Source: Anaerolineales bacterium | GTDB taxonomy: Bacteria; Chloroflexota; Anaerolineae; 4572-78; J111 | Assembly: GCA_015075405.1 (NCBI GenBank) | Contig: JABTUK010000005.1 | Span: forward strand, 1,123,747-1,187,746 | DNA: 64,000 nt | Reading direction: 5' to 3' | Shown here: positions 32,418-41,016 of the stretch, in pieces | Layout of the letters: each line of letters opens with the position of its first letter | Position numbering within the stretch: position 1 is the first letter of the stretch | Notes under the pieces: generated by a model | What the model was told of the DNA's origin: nothing | Databases searched by the model: none | The model's input: the letters and a program-made list of their open reading frames with translations, nothing else | Program-made: the position numbers and the translations under genes

Positions 32418-32853
32418 CAGTTCATCCTCCTCTTGGATTTAAGTTAACCATTCACTATTGACCATTCACTATTGACAATTAATCCCCTCGTTTCACCTCC
32501 TTAATACAAGGCGAGTCGAGGCTTTAACCGAGAAAACTCGTCCAAAGGCTCGACTCCAAGCGTTTAATGGTGACGGCATCGTCCCTCAGTTGTGCCAACT
32601 TGATGAGCCACAATTTTACCCCCATCTACTTTGATTTGGCAAAACCTCGTGAAACGTGATGCGTGACGCGTGAGGTTTTTTGCCTAAAATCCTAACGCAT
32701 CACATATCACGCCTCACGTCCCAAAAATATGAGTCAACACTGTATCAGCCTTAGCCTTATGCGCAAAATTTATCAATTCACCCGGCGGGTGTATAATCAG
32801 CCTGGTGGTTATAGTATAACAAATTTGGTTTGAGGTAAGAAAGAAGGTTCACG
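32418..32853. other. Divergent intergenic region with heptamer hairpins and a likely promoter
   Basis: No gene seen. Contents: alternating ATTCACT/ATTGACC 7-mers at 32449-32480; an inverted repeat GAGTCGAG/CTCGACTC at 32512-32559; a snap-back array of CGTGATG-type 7-mers at 32648-32722; and TATAAT at 32792-32797, about 57 bases before the fdrA start, with a weak -35. Confidence 0.6.
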
Positions 32854-34404
32854 ATGTCCATCCAAACCCTGATCAAACCCAGCCAATATTATGACTCGGT
32901 TGCGCTGATGCTGGTCGCCAGGGAGCTGACCAAACTGGACGGGGTGCAGGACGCCGCCGTTATCATGGCCACCGAGGCCAACAAAGCCATGCTCAAAGAG
33001 GCTGGCCTGCTCACCGCCGAAGCCCAGGCCGCCGGCCCCAATGATCTGGTCATTGCCGTCCTGACTGCCGGCGAGAATGGGGCCAGCCAGGCCGCCCTGG
33101 CCAAAGCCGAAAGCCTGTTAGCCCAAAAAGCCGGCAGCGGCGGCACTGCCGAGTTTCGGCCCAAAACCCTGCGCGGCGCGGCCAGAAATAACCCGGCGGC
33201 TAACCTGGCCGTCATTTCGGTGGCCGGGCGCTACGCCGTCGCCGAAGCCTGGTCGGCCCTGCGCAGCGGCCTGCACGTACTCCTCTTCAGCGACAATGTT
33301 CCGGTCGAAGACGAAGTTGCCCTTAAAACCTACGCCCGCGACCACGGTCTGCTGCTGATGGGGCCGGACGCGGGCACGGCGATTATCAACGGGGCGGCCT
33401 TGGGCTTTGCCAATGCGGTCCCGCGCGGGCCGGTCGGCCTTGTCTCAGCCTCCGGTACAGGCTTGCAAGAGGTCAGCACCCTGCTGGCGAAATTGGGCGT
33501 GGGGGTGTCGCAGGCCCTTGGCGTCGGCGGGCGTGATGTCAAGGCCAGCGTTGGCGGGTTGATGATGCTAGAAGGCCTCAAAGCCTTGCAGTCCGACCCG
33601 GCCACGCAGGTTTTGCTGCTGGTTTCCAAGCCGCCCGATCCGGCTGTCATGCAAAAAATCCTGGGCCAGGTGCAGGCCAGCGACAAACCGGCCGTGGTCT
33701 GTTTTCTGGGCGGCGACCCGGAACTGGCTGCCGGAGCGATCCCGGCGCGCACGCTGCAAGAGGCGGCTTATCTGGCAGCCGCTCAAGTGGAAGGGTATGA
33801 AGGCCCGGACGCGGCTGCGGTGCTGGAAATGGAACGGCTCGATCTGGTCACGCAGGCGACCCACCTGAGAACCCTGCTCAAGCCGGAACAAAAGTATCTA
33901 CGCGGCCTGTTCAGCGGCGGCACCCTGGCCGCCGAAACATTGCTGCTGTGGAACGAGCAGGTGGGCGGGGTCTGGTCGAACATTGCCCCCAACAAACAAT
34001 GGCAGCTCCCCCGGGCCACCGAGTCGCAGGAACACACTGTGGTTGACCTGGGCGAGGACGAATTTACCGTAGGCCGGCCTCACCCTATGATTGACAATGA
34101 TTTGCGGATGCGGCGGATGCTGCGCGAAGCCGCCGACCCCTCTGTGGCGGTAGTCATGCTCGACGTGGTATTGGGCTACGGCGCGCACCCCGACCCGGCC
34201 AGCGAACTTGGCCCGGCTATCCGCCAGATGAAAACCACTGCCGCCGGGCGCGGCCACGAATTGATAGTGGTTGGCGCCGTCACCGGCACGGAGGCCGACC
34301 CACAGCGCTTGAGCAAGCAGGTCGCCGCGCTGGAAGCCAGCGGCATGCTCGTGCTGCCCAGCAATGCGGCAGCGGCGAAGCTGGCGGCGTTGATTGTAAA
34401 ATAG
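32854..34404 (+). CDS. fdrA: FdrA-family protein (acyl-CoA synthetase-like, oxamate carbamoyltransferase subunit homologue)
   Basis: 516 residues. N-terminal portion reads YDSVALMLVARELTKLDGVQ and AAVIMATEANKAMLKEAGLL, as in FdrA. The centre is a succinyl-CoA-synthetase-like fold: GPVGLVSASGTGLQEVSTLL, QALGVGGRDVKASVGGLMML, VVCFLGGDPELA, and VGRPHPMIDNDLRMRRMLRE further on. In E. coli fdrA with ylbE and ylbF encodes oxamate carbamoyltransferase in allantoin breakdown. Here it is followed by a DUF1116 (YlbE-type) gene but no ylbF or carbamate kinase is visible. Function is likely but not certain to be the same reaction. Confidence 0.85.
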   Translation: MSIQTLIKPSQYYDSVALMLVARELTKLDGVQDAAVIMATEANKAMLKEAGLLTAEAQAAGPNDLVIAVLTAGENGASQAALAKAESLLAQKAGSGGTAEFRPKTLRGAARNNPAANLAVISVAGRYAVAEAWSALRSGLHVLLFSDNVPVEDEVALKTYARDHGLLLMGPDAGTAIINGAALGFANAVPRGPVGLVSASGTGLQEVSTLLAKLGVGVSQALGVGGRDVKASVGGLMMLEGLKALQSDPATQVLLLVSKPPDPAVMQKILGQVQASDKPAVVCFLGGDPELAAGAIPARTLQEAAYLAAAQVEGYEGPDAAAVLEMERLDLVTQATHLRTLLKPEQKYLRGLFSGGTLAAETLLLWNEQVGGVWSNIAPNKQWQLPRATESQEHTVVDLGEDEFTVGRPHPMIDNDLRMRRMLREAADPSVAVVMLDVVLGYGAHPDPASELGPAIRQMKTTAAGRGHELIVVGAVTGTEADPQRLSKQVAALEASGMLVLPSNAAAAKLAALIVK

Positions 34405-34485
34405 ACGCGAGGAGGCGTGAGGCGAGGAGGCGATAATTTCTTCTCTTCGCCTCTTCGTGTCCTCGTCTCCTCGCCTCATCGGGAG
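34405..34485. repeat. Palindromic GAGGAGGC array between fdrA and DUF1116
   Basis: GCGAGGAG and GCGTGAG units, then their reverse complements CTCCTCGCC and CTCTTCGCC. The same units form the core of class F copy F1 at 15540-15610. Confidence 0.65.
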
Positions 34486-34492
34486 ATAACAA

Positions 34493-35899
34493 ATGACTCA
34501 AACTATCCAATCCCTTTTTACTCAACCCCTCACCGTCGTCAACGTTGGCCTGGCTGCTTTTGCCGAAAGTCTGGCCGAGCAGCAGGTCAATGTGATTAAT
34601 GCGGACTGGCGGCCGCCCAAAGAGGGCGTGCCGCATCTACTTTTTACCAAAACCGGCGTGGATATTGACGAAGTTAACGCCCGTGTGGTCGAAATCATCC
34701 AGAAAGGCCGGCCGCACCTGGTTGGTATGGGGGTAGCCAGGGAAACCATTCCCGGCTACCATGACAAACTCATCCTCCACGCCGGCCCGCCGATTACCTG
34801 GGCGCGGATGTGCGGCCCGCAGCGCGGCGCGGTGATGGGCGCGCTGGTCTACGAAGGATTGGCTAAAACCGAGGACGAGGCCGCCGAACTGGCCGCCAGC
34901 GGGGAGATCGAATTTGCGCCCTGCCATCACTATCACGCCGCCGGGCCGATGGCCGGGATTATTTCGCCCTCGATGCCGGTCTTTATCATCGAAAACAAGG
35001 CATTTGGCAATAAAGCCTATGCCACCCAGAACGAGGGCCTGGGCAAGGTGCTGCGCTACGGCGCGTTTGGCCCGGAGGTCTATGAACGGCTGCGTTGGAT
35101 GGAGCAGACCCTTTACCCGGCGCTCCAACGGGCCATCGCCCAGATTGAAGGCGGGATTGATCTGCGCGGCCTCATCAGCCAAGCCCTGCACATGGGCGAT
35201 GAGTGCCACAATCGCAACCGGGCCGGGACGAGTTTGCTGTTGCGGGTCATTACCCCTCATCTCATCGCCACCTCGACCCCTGAAGTCGCCAAAGCCGTCT
35301 TTCAATTTATAGACAGCAACGACCACTTTTTTCTCAATCTGAGCATGCCCGCCGCCAAAGCCATGACCGAAGCCGCCGAAGGGCCGGAGATGGCCGGCAG
35401 CAGCATTGTGACCACCATGGCCCGCAATGGCACCGATTTCGGCATCCGCCTGGCCGGCTTTCCGGGCGAGTGGTTCACCGCCCCGGCGGGCGTCGTGCAG
35501 GGCTTGTTCTTCCCCGGTTACAGCGAAGCCGACGCCAACCCCGACATCGGCGACAGTACCATCACCGAAACCGCCGGCTTCGGCGGCTTTGCCATGGCCG
35601 CGGCTCCGGCCATCACCAAATTTGTCGGCGGCACGCCGGCCGATGCCGTCGAAGCCACGCTGGAGATGTACGAAATCTGCTTCGGCGAAAGCGAAGCCTT
35701 TTCCATTCCCCACTTCAATTTCCGGGGCACGCCGCTGGGCATTGACGTGCGCAAAATTATGGAAACCGGCATTTTGCCCCGCCTGAATACCGGCATCGCG
35801 CACAAAACACCAGGCATTGGGCAGGTTGGCGCGGGGGTGCTGCTCGCGCCGGAAGGGGCGTTTGTGGCCGCATTTGAGCGGTTGAGGGGAATTTGTTGA
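34493..35899 (+). CDS. DUF1116 protein (YlbE/AllG-type)
   Basis: 468 residues. The DUF1116 pattern is present: VNVGLAAFAESLAEQQVNVI, DWRPPKEGVPHLLFTKTGVD, ILHAGPPITWARMCGPQRGA, ALHMGDECHNRNRAGTSLLL, AGSSIVTTMARNGTDFGIRL and GVVQGLFFPGYSEADANPDI. In E. coli YlbE works with FdrA as an oxamate carbamoyltransferase subunit; the adjacency here supports the same complex. The gene is full length, but its stop codon overlaps the start of a restriction endonuclease gene, so a restriction-modification module is translationally attached to this metabolic operon. Confidence 0.88.
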   Translation: MTQTIQSLFTQPLTVVNVGLAAFAESLAEQQVNVINADWRPPKEGVPHLLFTKTGVDIDEVNARVVEIIQKGRPHLVGMGVARETIPGYHDKLILHAGPPITWARMCGPQRGAVMGALVYEGLAKTEDEAAELAASGEIEFAPCHHYHAAGPMAGIISPSMPVFIIENKAFGNKAYATQNEGLGKVLRYGAFGPEVYERLRWMEQTLYPALQRAIAQIEGGIDLRGLISQALHMGDECHNRNRAGTSLLLRVITPHLIATSTPEVAKAVFQFIDSNDHFFLNLSMPAAKAMTEAAEGPEMAGSSIVTTMARNGTDFGIRLAGFPGEWFTAPAGVVQGLFFPGYSEADANPDIGDSTITETAGFGGFAMAAAPAITKFVGGTPADAVEATLEMYEICFGESEAFSIPHFNFRGTPLGIDVRKIMETGILPRLNTGIAHKTPGIGQVGAGVLLAPEGAFVAAFERLRGIC

Positions 35900-36552
35900 T
35901 GGTGGAGCAGCCGCCGCTAACTTTAACCGAACTTGTGACTACGGCAAAAGTTTTTTGCATGGAGCCTCATGTTTACCCGGAACTGTTTGGCATTACCGAT
36001 GGGAAAGCGGTTGGCACGTTTATTGAGCATAAATTTCGGGCAAGATTGCAGTCGCTTTATACGTTGGAAGCGGGAAGTTCTGCTTTGGGGCTAGATTTAC
36101 CCTCCATCGAGACGGATATCAAAGTCACTTCAATTCGCCAGCCCCAAAGTTCATGCCCTTTTCGTTCCGCCCGGCAAAAAATATATGGACTCGGTTACAA
36201 CCTGTTGTTGCTTGTCTACGATAAAAGCGATAATCAATCAGATAGAGTGGCGACCCTGAACTTTCTCACCTGCGCTTTTATTGATAAGAGCCGCACCGCC
36301 GATTACCAAACAACGCGTGGAATCCTTGAAATCCTTAACCGGGATGGAAATCGAGACGATATTCTTGCTTTTCTCTCTGACCGTAACCTGCCTGGCGATG
36401 AGGTGGTTTATAACACCTTGGCCGATGAAATTTTGCAGTCCCCTCCTCATTTAGGCTACCTGACTATTTCCAATGCTCTTCAGTGGCGGCTGCAATATGG
36501 GCGAGTGGTAAGTTTGACCGAAAACATAGCGGGTATCATAAAGATCCTATGA
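35899..36552 (+). CDS. Type II-like restriction endonuclease (217 aa)
   Basis: Not recognised as a named enzyme. The stretch LDLPSIETDIKVTSIRQP fits a PD-(D/E)xK active site (acidic residue, then D-I-K), preceded by a helix containing GTFIEHKFRARLQSLY. Its stop overlaps the ATG of an adenine-type DNA methyltransferase, the normal partner. The ATG at 35899 lies in TGATG with the DUF1116 stop, preceded by GAGGGG. Recognition sequence unknown. Lower G+C than the metabolic genes on either side suggests horizontal acquisition. Confidence 0.75.
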   Translation: MVEQPPLTLTELVTTAKVFCMEPHVYPELFGITDGKAVGTFIEHKFRARLQSLYTLEAGSSALGLDLPSIETDIKVTSIRQPQSSCPFRSARQKIYGLGYNLLLLVYDKSDNQSDRVATLNFLTCAFIDKSRTADYQTTRGILEILNRDGNRDDILAFLSDRNLPGDEVVYNTLADEILQSPPHLGYLTISNALQWRLQYGRVVSLTENIAGIIKIL

Positions 36553-38342
36553 GTCAGACTAGCTTTATTGCCGAAGCCGCCAAAGAATATCGCACCGGGG
36601 CTGATCATCCCCTACTGTTTGAGCTTGCTTCCGCTTACGGTGATTTTGACCAGGCCAACAAAAGGCTGAAAGCGTTAACTGGAATTCGATCTTTTTTCCC
36701 TGATCAAAAGACCTGGGCTGAATTTCGGCAAGTTTTGGCGTCGCCCGTCGAAGGCGAGGAGACACCCCAGGAGCGTGAATGGGGAGATTTTCAAACCCCT
36801 CCCCGTTTGGTAGATCAGGTGTGTCGCTGTCTGGCTAATCTGCCAATCTCCCCGCAAGTGATTATCGAGCCAACCTATGGATTAGGAAATTTTATTCTCG
36901 GCGCGTTAAAATATTTCCCTACTGCCAAACTGGTGTATGGGGTTGAAATTCAACAGAAGTACGAATGGCAACTGAAACTAAATTTGCTGACCCAGGTAAG
37001 ACAGGGAAGCCGGCCCACTACAGAAATTGAACTTCATCAGGATGACATTTTTACCCATCAGTTTTCTCCTGAAGTTCTAAATGCGGTTAGTCTTCTTATC
37101 ATCGGCAATCCTCCCTGGGTAACAAATGCTGAACTGGGCGGGCTAAATTCTCGTAACCTACCCCCCAAGCGTAATCTCAAAGCTTTGAATGGTTTAGATG
37201 CCATGACCGGCAAGAGCAATTTCGACTTGGGTGAAGCTGTTTTACTTCGCTTGTTAAAATTGTTTTCTCACCGGCGGGGCACATTGGCTTTGCTCTGCAA
37301 AAATGCTGTTATCAAAAATATGGTTAAGGCACTCCTTGAGCAGCCATTTCGTATCTCGAACATGCAGGCCCTTGAAATAGATGCTGCCCGCGAATTTAAT
37401 GCCGCCGTTGATGCTTCGCTGTTGGTATTAGAGATGGGCCAGCCGGCAACCTTTGTTTGTAAAGTGACTACGCTAAAGCGCCCCACCGATATAACCAAAA
37501 GCTTTGGTTGGACCCGCCATCAATTTGTGTCCGATATTGAGAGCTACGAAACCACCTATGAATTAGATGGAGTGTCGCCATTCCTCTGGCGACACGGTCT
37601 GAAACACGATTGTGCCAAAATTATGGAACTCGATGGGCAAAATGGAGCCTATACCAATGGAAATAACGAGCTTGTGGATATTGAGCCGGAAACCAACTAT
37701 TGGCTGCTAAAAAGTTCCGACCTGCGGAGTTTCGAGTCGGCTCAAGCCAGAAAAAAAGTGATTGTTACCCAGCATTTTTTGGGTGAAGATACCGCAGGAT
37801 TAAAGCAACAATTCCCCAAGCTATGGAGCTATTTGACCAAAAACAGCGAATATTTTGCTCGGCGCAAATCGCGGATATACCGGGATAAACCCCGCTTTTC
37901 TATTTTTGGTATAGGGGAGTATTCCTTCAAGCCTTACAAGGTGGCTATTTCCGGTTTATATAAAGAACCTTGTTTCTCTCTGGTTTGCCCCATTGATAAC
38001 CGCCCGGTGCTGCTGGATGATACCTGCTATTTTCTGGGTTTTGATACCTACATAGAAGCTTTATTCACTGCTTCTTTGCTCAATAGTCAGATAGTTACCC
38101 GATTTCTTGGCTCAATTGTTTTCACCGATGCCAAAAGACCCTATACTAAAGAAATTTTGATGCGGATTGACCTTGCCCGTGTTGCTTCGTTGGTAACGTT
38201 TGAAACCCTCAAGCAATTTTGGCAAAAGGTAGGCTATAATCCCAGAGTCTCCATAACGGCAACCGACTTTGAGGAATTTGCCCAACAGTTGGGGCATAAG
38301 GGTGAGCCTCAAAAAAGCCTGCAACTTGGCCTGGGTATATAG
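36549..38342 (+). CDS. DNA adenine methyltransferase of the adjacent restriction system (597 aa)
   Basis: Class I SAM-dependent methyltransferase. The catalytic motif IGNPPWVTNAELGG (motif IV, NPPW) indicates N6-adenine methylation. The SAM-binding motif region is IIEPTYGLGNFILGALKYFP, upstream in the chain as in gamma-type enzymes. The C-terminal 250 residues are probably the target-recognition part. The ATG at 36549 overlaps the nuclease stop (ATGA); the longer ORF from 36483 is inside the nuclease. Fused specificity subunits and motor domains are absent, so a simple type II pair is likely. Confidence 0.85.
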   Translation: MSQTSFIAEAAKEYRTGADHPLLFELASAYGDFDQANKRLKALTGIRSFFPDQKTWAEFRQVLASPVEGEETPQEREWGDFQTPPRLVDQVCRCLANLPISPQVIIEPTYGLGNFILGALKYFPTAKLVYGVEIQQKYEWQLKLNLLTQVRQGSRPTTEIELHQDDIFTHQFSPEVLNAVSLLIIGNPPWVTNAELGGLNSRNLPPKRNLKALNGLDAMTGKSNFDLGEAVLLRLLKLFSHRRGTLALLCKNAVIKNMVKALLEQPFRISNMQALEIDAAREFNAAVDASLLVLEMGQPATFVCKVTTLKRPTDITKSFGWTRHQFVSDIESYETTYELDGVSPFLWRHGLKHDCAKIMELDGQNGAYTNGNNELVDIEPETNYWLLKSSDLRSFESAQARKKVIVTQHFLGEDTAGLKQQFPKLWSYLTKNSEYFARRKSRIYRDKPRFSIFGIGEYSFKPYKVAISGLYKEPCFSLVCPIDNRPVLLDDTCYFLGFDTYIEALFTASLLNSQIVTRFLGSIVFTDAKRPYTKEILMRIDLARVASLVTFETLKQFWQKVGYNPRVSITATDFEEFAQQLGHKGEPQKSLQLGLGI

Positions 38343-38405
38343 GCTACTTCCTCACCTGACACATGATACTATAACACCTGACACTGTTTTGAAGGAGAAA
38401 CCCCT

Positions 38406-38729
38406 ATGAGCAACCAACCACCCCAAATCAGCAATGCCTTCCAAACCTTTTTGACCCAGGCCCCGCAGCACGCCCAGGCCTGGATGCAAGCCGTCAGCGG
38501 TCTCGATCAGGCCAGCGCGCTGGACAAAAAAACCGAAGAGTTGGCCTATCTGGCCGTGCTGGCGGCGTTACGGCTGGAAAGCGGTGTGCCCTTTCACGTC
38601 CAGTCGGCCAAGCAGGCCGGCGCATCGCGGGAGGAAATCATCAGCGCCATTTTGGTCGGCCTGCCCGCCGCCGGAAATGCAGTCACCCAGGTTCTGCCAA
38701 CAGCCCTGGCCGCTTACGATGCTGAATAA
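38406..38729 (+). CDS. AhpD/carboxymuconolactone decarboxylase-like protein lacking the CxxC
   Basis: 107 residues with the CMD fold pattern: KKTEELAYLAVLAALRLESG, VPFHVQSAKQAGASREEIIS, AILVGLPAAGNAV. In AhpD-type proteins the helix before the His carries C-x-x-C; here the sequence is ESGVPFHVQ and the protein contains no cysteine at all, so it is not a thiol peroxidase. GAAGGAG precedes the ATG. It follows the restriction-modification genes and may belong with fdrA/DUF1116 and the cyclase on the other side of the insertion sequence. Confidence 0.8.
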   Translation: MSNQPPQISNAFQTFLTQAPQHAQAWMQAVSGLDQASALDKKTEELAYLAVLAALRLESGVPFHVQSAKQAGASREEIISAILVGLPAAGNAVTQVLPTALAAYDAE

Positions 38730-38745
38730 AGGAGTGTTCATAAGT

Positions 38746-39773
38746 CGCTCATGTAGGTAAATAGGTGAAATGAGGTAGCATCAAAGTTCTCAAGAAGTCA
38801 GGAGTGACCCGTTTGAGATTATGAGACCACTCAAACATGGCCACATACTGAGCCAAGTTTTTTTGTGAACGCCGCGAAAGGGCCGTAGAAAGTTACGCAA
38901 GCCGGTCCAGATGCCTTCCATGGTGTTGCAATGGACTTCCCGGATACCATCACCATCGTCGTCCCGCGCCCATTCTTTCTGAGAGTGGCAGACCGTGCCG
39001 TGCCCCCGACCTGTTCCAGCGACCCGATTGTAGGCGTTACTCTCATCCGTGTAGAGGGTGGTGGTCGGCTCGGTCTTCTGTTCGACCTCAGGCTGAATGG
39101 TGGCTTGTTGGGTATCGTCACAGACCTCCAGTCGAATTTGACCAGCTTCACGCCCGACCACCCCCAAAACCGGAGGGCGGTCATTGGCCATCGTCCCTTT
39201 ACCGGGTCGTTTGTTGGCTCGTCGGCGGGGGGGGTCATCAGGGTCAGCATGTTTGGTGCCCTTTTCCCCCGCATTTTGGAACATTTCATCGGCTTCTGTC
39301 TCCTCATCAGTCAGAGCGGTGTCCGGTTTGTGTGCCAGTGCCAATTTTTGGAGCCGATGCCGGCGTTCCAACAGGGTTCCATAGTCCACTTCCAGTTCAT
39401 CCGCTAAGTGGAGGGTGGGGGTGCCTTGAGCCACCCCCCGCACGATCAGCACTATCTTCCGGCAGTCGTACTGGCTACCTTGCCAGACGGTGTCGGTGAA
39501 AAGGTTAAAGACGTTGCCACAAATTCGACACCGGTAATCAAAAATGGGATCACGACGGCGGTCATGCGGTTTCTGGTCTGGCGGCAGGGCATGGCCCTGT
39601 TTACATTTCATCCCATCAGGATGGAGCGTTTTCAACAGAAAGTTGTAACTTTCTTGCTCATCCAGCAAATCAGTTAGGGGAAAGCGCATGGCCATTGTCC
39701 ATCTCCTATTTATGACAAATTATGGTCAGAGTATACCATATTTCCCCTTTTCACCTAGAATCCTACATGAGCG
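38746..39773 (-). mobile_element. Complete IS1595-family insertion sequence with 8-bp target duplications
   Basis: 1028 bp. The inverted ends start CGCTCATGTAGG on both sides and share TAGGTGAAA further in. Identical 8-bp direct repeats TCATAAGT flank it at 38738-38745 and 39774-39781, the size expected for IS1595. It contains one transposase gene on the minus strand and landed inside a class F repeat. Confidence 0.92.
38790..39695 (-). CDS. IS1595-type transposase (ISXO2-like), C-terminus in another frame
   Basis: The N-terminal zinc-ribbon reads DYRCRICGNVFNLFTDTVW. The DDE core has its aspartates in EADEMFQNAGEKG and LYTDESNAYNRV and the third acid in HCNTMEGIWTGLRNFLRPF. After FRGVHKK the annotated frame gives an odd tail, while the -1 frame continues NLAQYVAMFEWSHNLKR, the expected family ending. 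The switch lies in a run of seven A (near 38860). This is either programmed -1 frameshifting or slippage, a decayed gene, or a sequencing error. The catalytic residues are all before the switch. Confidence 0.88.
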   Translation of the reverse strand: MAMRFPLTDLLDEQESYNFLLKTLHPDGMKCKQGHALPPDQKPHDRRRDPIFDYRCRICGNVFNLFTDTVWQGSQYDCRKIVLIVRGVAQGTPTLHLADELEVDYGTLLERRHRLQKLALAHKPDTALTDEETEADEMFQNAGEKGTKHADPDDPPRRRANKRPGKGTMANDRPPVLGVVGREAGQIRLEVCDDTQQATIQPEVEQKTEPTTTLYTDESNAYNRVAGTGRGHGTVCHSQKEWARDDDGDGIREVHCNTMEGIWTGLRNFLRPFRGVHKKTWLSMWPCLSGLIISNGSLLTS

Positions 39774-39859
39774 TCATAAGTTTGAGCACGCTACTGATAA
39801 TGAAAAGGTAGCAAGTAGCAGGGATATATTACCCATGTCTACCGTCTACTATTTTCAAA

Positions 39860-39942
39860 GGAGTGTTCACGAGCCAGAGCACGCCACCAGGAATGAAAAT
39901 ATCTTTCTGGCTACTGACTACTGATTACTATTTTCGAAGGAG
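39860..39942 (+). repeat. Class F framed repeat, copy F3, supplies a ribosome binding site
   Basis: Left border GGAGTGTTCACGAGCC, a GAATGAAAAT tail, a core of TGACTAC/TGATTAC 7-mers, and the right border ATTTTCGAAGGAG. It shares its first four bases with the end of copy F2. The AAGGAG of its right border is eight bases before the cyclase start at 39951. Confidence 0.75.
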
Positions 39943-39950
39943 ATTAAGTA

Positions 39951-40826
39951 ATGAAATTCATAGATTTATCCATCCCCCTGGGCATCGGTACCCCGCCCTG
40001 GCCCACCTATGAACCCTTGCAGGTCAAATACTTCAAACGGCTGGCCCCCAACGGGGCCAACGGCCAGGTGGTGACGCACAGTAACCACATCGGCACCCAC
40101 CTGGACGGCGAGATTCACTTTTATACGCCGGGCAAAGATATTGCCCAACTGGACTTTGACTTTCTCGCCGGCGAGGCCGCCATTGTGGATGTGAGCGATG
40201 TCTGCGGCGACTACGATGTGTATGACCCGGAAATGATCGAAGCGCGGGTGGAGGTGAAGGAAAATGACATCCTGATCATTCACACCGGCTATCACCACTT
40301 TGGCTGGGACCAGCCCTACGGCAACGAGGTCCGTTACATGGTTATGCACCCCGGCCCCGATGCCCGCTTTGCCCATTGGTGTGAGCAAAAGAAAATCAAA
40401 TGGATTGGGGTGGACTGCGGCAGCGCCGACCACCCCATGAATACCAAAATCCGCGATTGGATGCCGGCCCAGGCTGAGGACGCCGATTTACACTTTCGTC
40501 AGAAATACGGCAAACCCCTGGCCGAATATTTTACCAAAGATATGTACCAGATGATGCACCTGTGGATGTTCCCCAAAGGTATCATCCACGCCGAGTGCGT
40601 CGGCGGCGATATTGATTTGCTGGTCAACCGGCGGGTGCAGGTGGGCTGTTTCCCCTGGCGCTTTGTGGACGGCGAAGCCAGCATCGCCCGCATTGTCGCC
40701 ATGGTGGATGAGACCGAATATATCGAGTTGATGAAAAAGAAGGAAAGCCTGCCCAAAACCCGCTTTGGCGACTGCTATGACCCAGAACACGTGCAGCGTT
40801 TAGGCGGTCGAGGCAAGGTTTATTAG
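39951..40826 (+). CDS. Cyclase-family metal-dependent hydrolase (kynurenine formamidase-like fold)
   Basis: 291 residues of the cyclase family (PF04199). Metal-site pattern HSNHIGTHLDGEIHFY (H-x-G-T-H-x-D), later IIHTGYHHFGWD and the C-terminal HAECVGGDIDLLVNRR. Family members hydrolyse amides or lactams such as N-formylkynurenine or isatin. Given the neighbouring fdrA/DUF1116 pair, a ring-opening or amide step in N-heterocycle catabolism is plausible but unproven. The ribosome site is provided by a class F repeat. It is followed by a very long hairpin. Confidence 0.85.
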   Translation: MKFIDLSIPLGIGTPPWPTYEPLQVKYFKRLAPNGANGQVVTHSNHIGTHLDGEIHFYTPGKDIAQLDFDFLAGEAAIVDVSDVCGDYDVYDPEMIEARVEVKENDILIIHTGYHHFGWDQPYGNEVRYMVMHPGPDARFAHWCEQKKIKWIGVDCGSADHPMNTKIRDWMPAQAEDADLHFRQKYGKPLAEYFTKDMYQMMHLWMFPKGIIHAECVGGDIDLLVNRRVQVGCFPWRFVDGEASIARIVAMVDETEYIELMKKKESLPKTRFGDCYDPEHVQRLGGRGKVY

Positions 40827-40870
40827 TGCAGTCTCAGAAGAGATATTCGGAAAAAAACGGTGGGTATCGG

Positions 40871-40922
40871 CCCTAGCACCCCCAACCCCTCTCCCATTGG
40901 GAGAGGGGTTGGGGGTGAGGGC
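40871..40922. terminator. Long perfect hairpin downstream of the cyclase gene
   Basis: CACCCCCAACCCCTCTCCC (19 bases) pairs with its exact reverse complement around ATT. No T-run follows. It is a dispersed repeat type in Chloroflexota and cyanobacteria as I recall, and probably also stops transcription or protects the 3' end. Confidence 0.65.
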
Positions 40923-40969
40923 TAATCCGAAAAGGCCCCCCGTTTCTGCATTAGGAAACGCTTCCTGAC

Positions 40970-40997
40970 TTGACAAACGGACTACAGTCCGTATAAT
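40970..40997 (+). promoter_or_regulatory. Consensus promoter with a palindromic operator in its spacer
   Basis: TTGACA (40970-40975), 16 bases, TATAAT (40992-40997). The spacer contains ACGGACT-AC-AGTCCGT (40977-40992), a perfect inverted repeat of the kind bound by TetR-family repressors. It drives the gene at 41139; a class A element (41017-41108) lies in the leader between them. Apart from these and the hairpin at 40871, the gap 40827-41138 shows nothing. Confidence 0.8.
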
Positions 40998-41016
40998 CTT
41001 ACCTCAAGATTAAACT

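Larger units (their letters stand above)
38731..39863 (+). repeat. Class F framed repeat, copy F2, interrupted by the IS1595 element
   Basis: The left border GGAGTGTTCATAAG (38731-38744) continues after the insertion sequence as TCATAAGTTTGAGCACGCTA (39774 on). Then come a GATAATGAAAA tail, a short core and the right border ATTTTCAAAGGAG (39851-39863). Removing the IS and one target copy restores a normal class F element. Confidence 0.75.

Noticed and set aside
34637..35803. 388-residue open frame on the minus strand
   Set aside because: Antisense to the DUF1116 gene and Gly/His-rich without any family pattern.
40871..40922. Origin or special structural site
   Set aside because: The perfect hairpin is of a dispersed repeat type; no DnaA boxes or origin genes are nearby.
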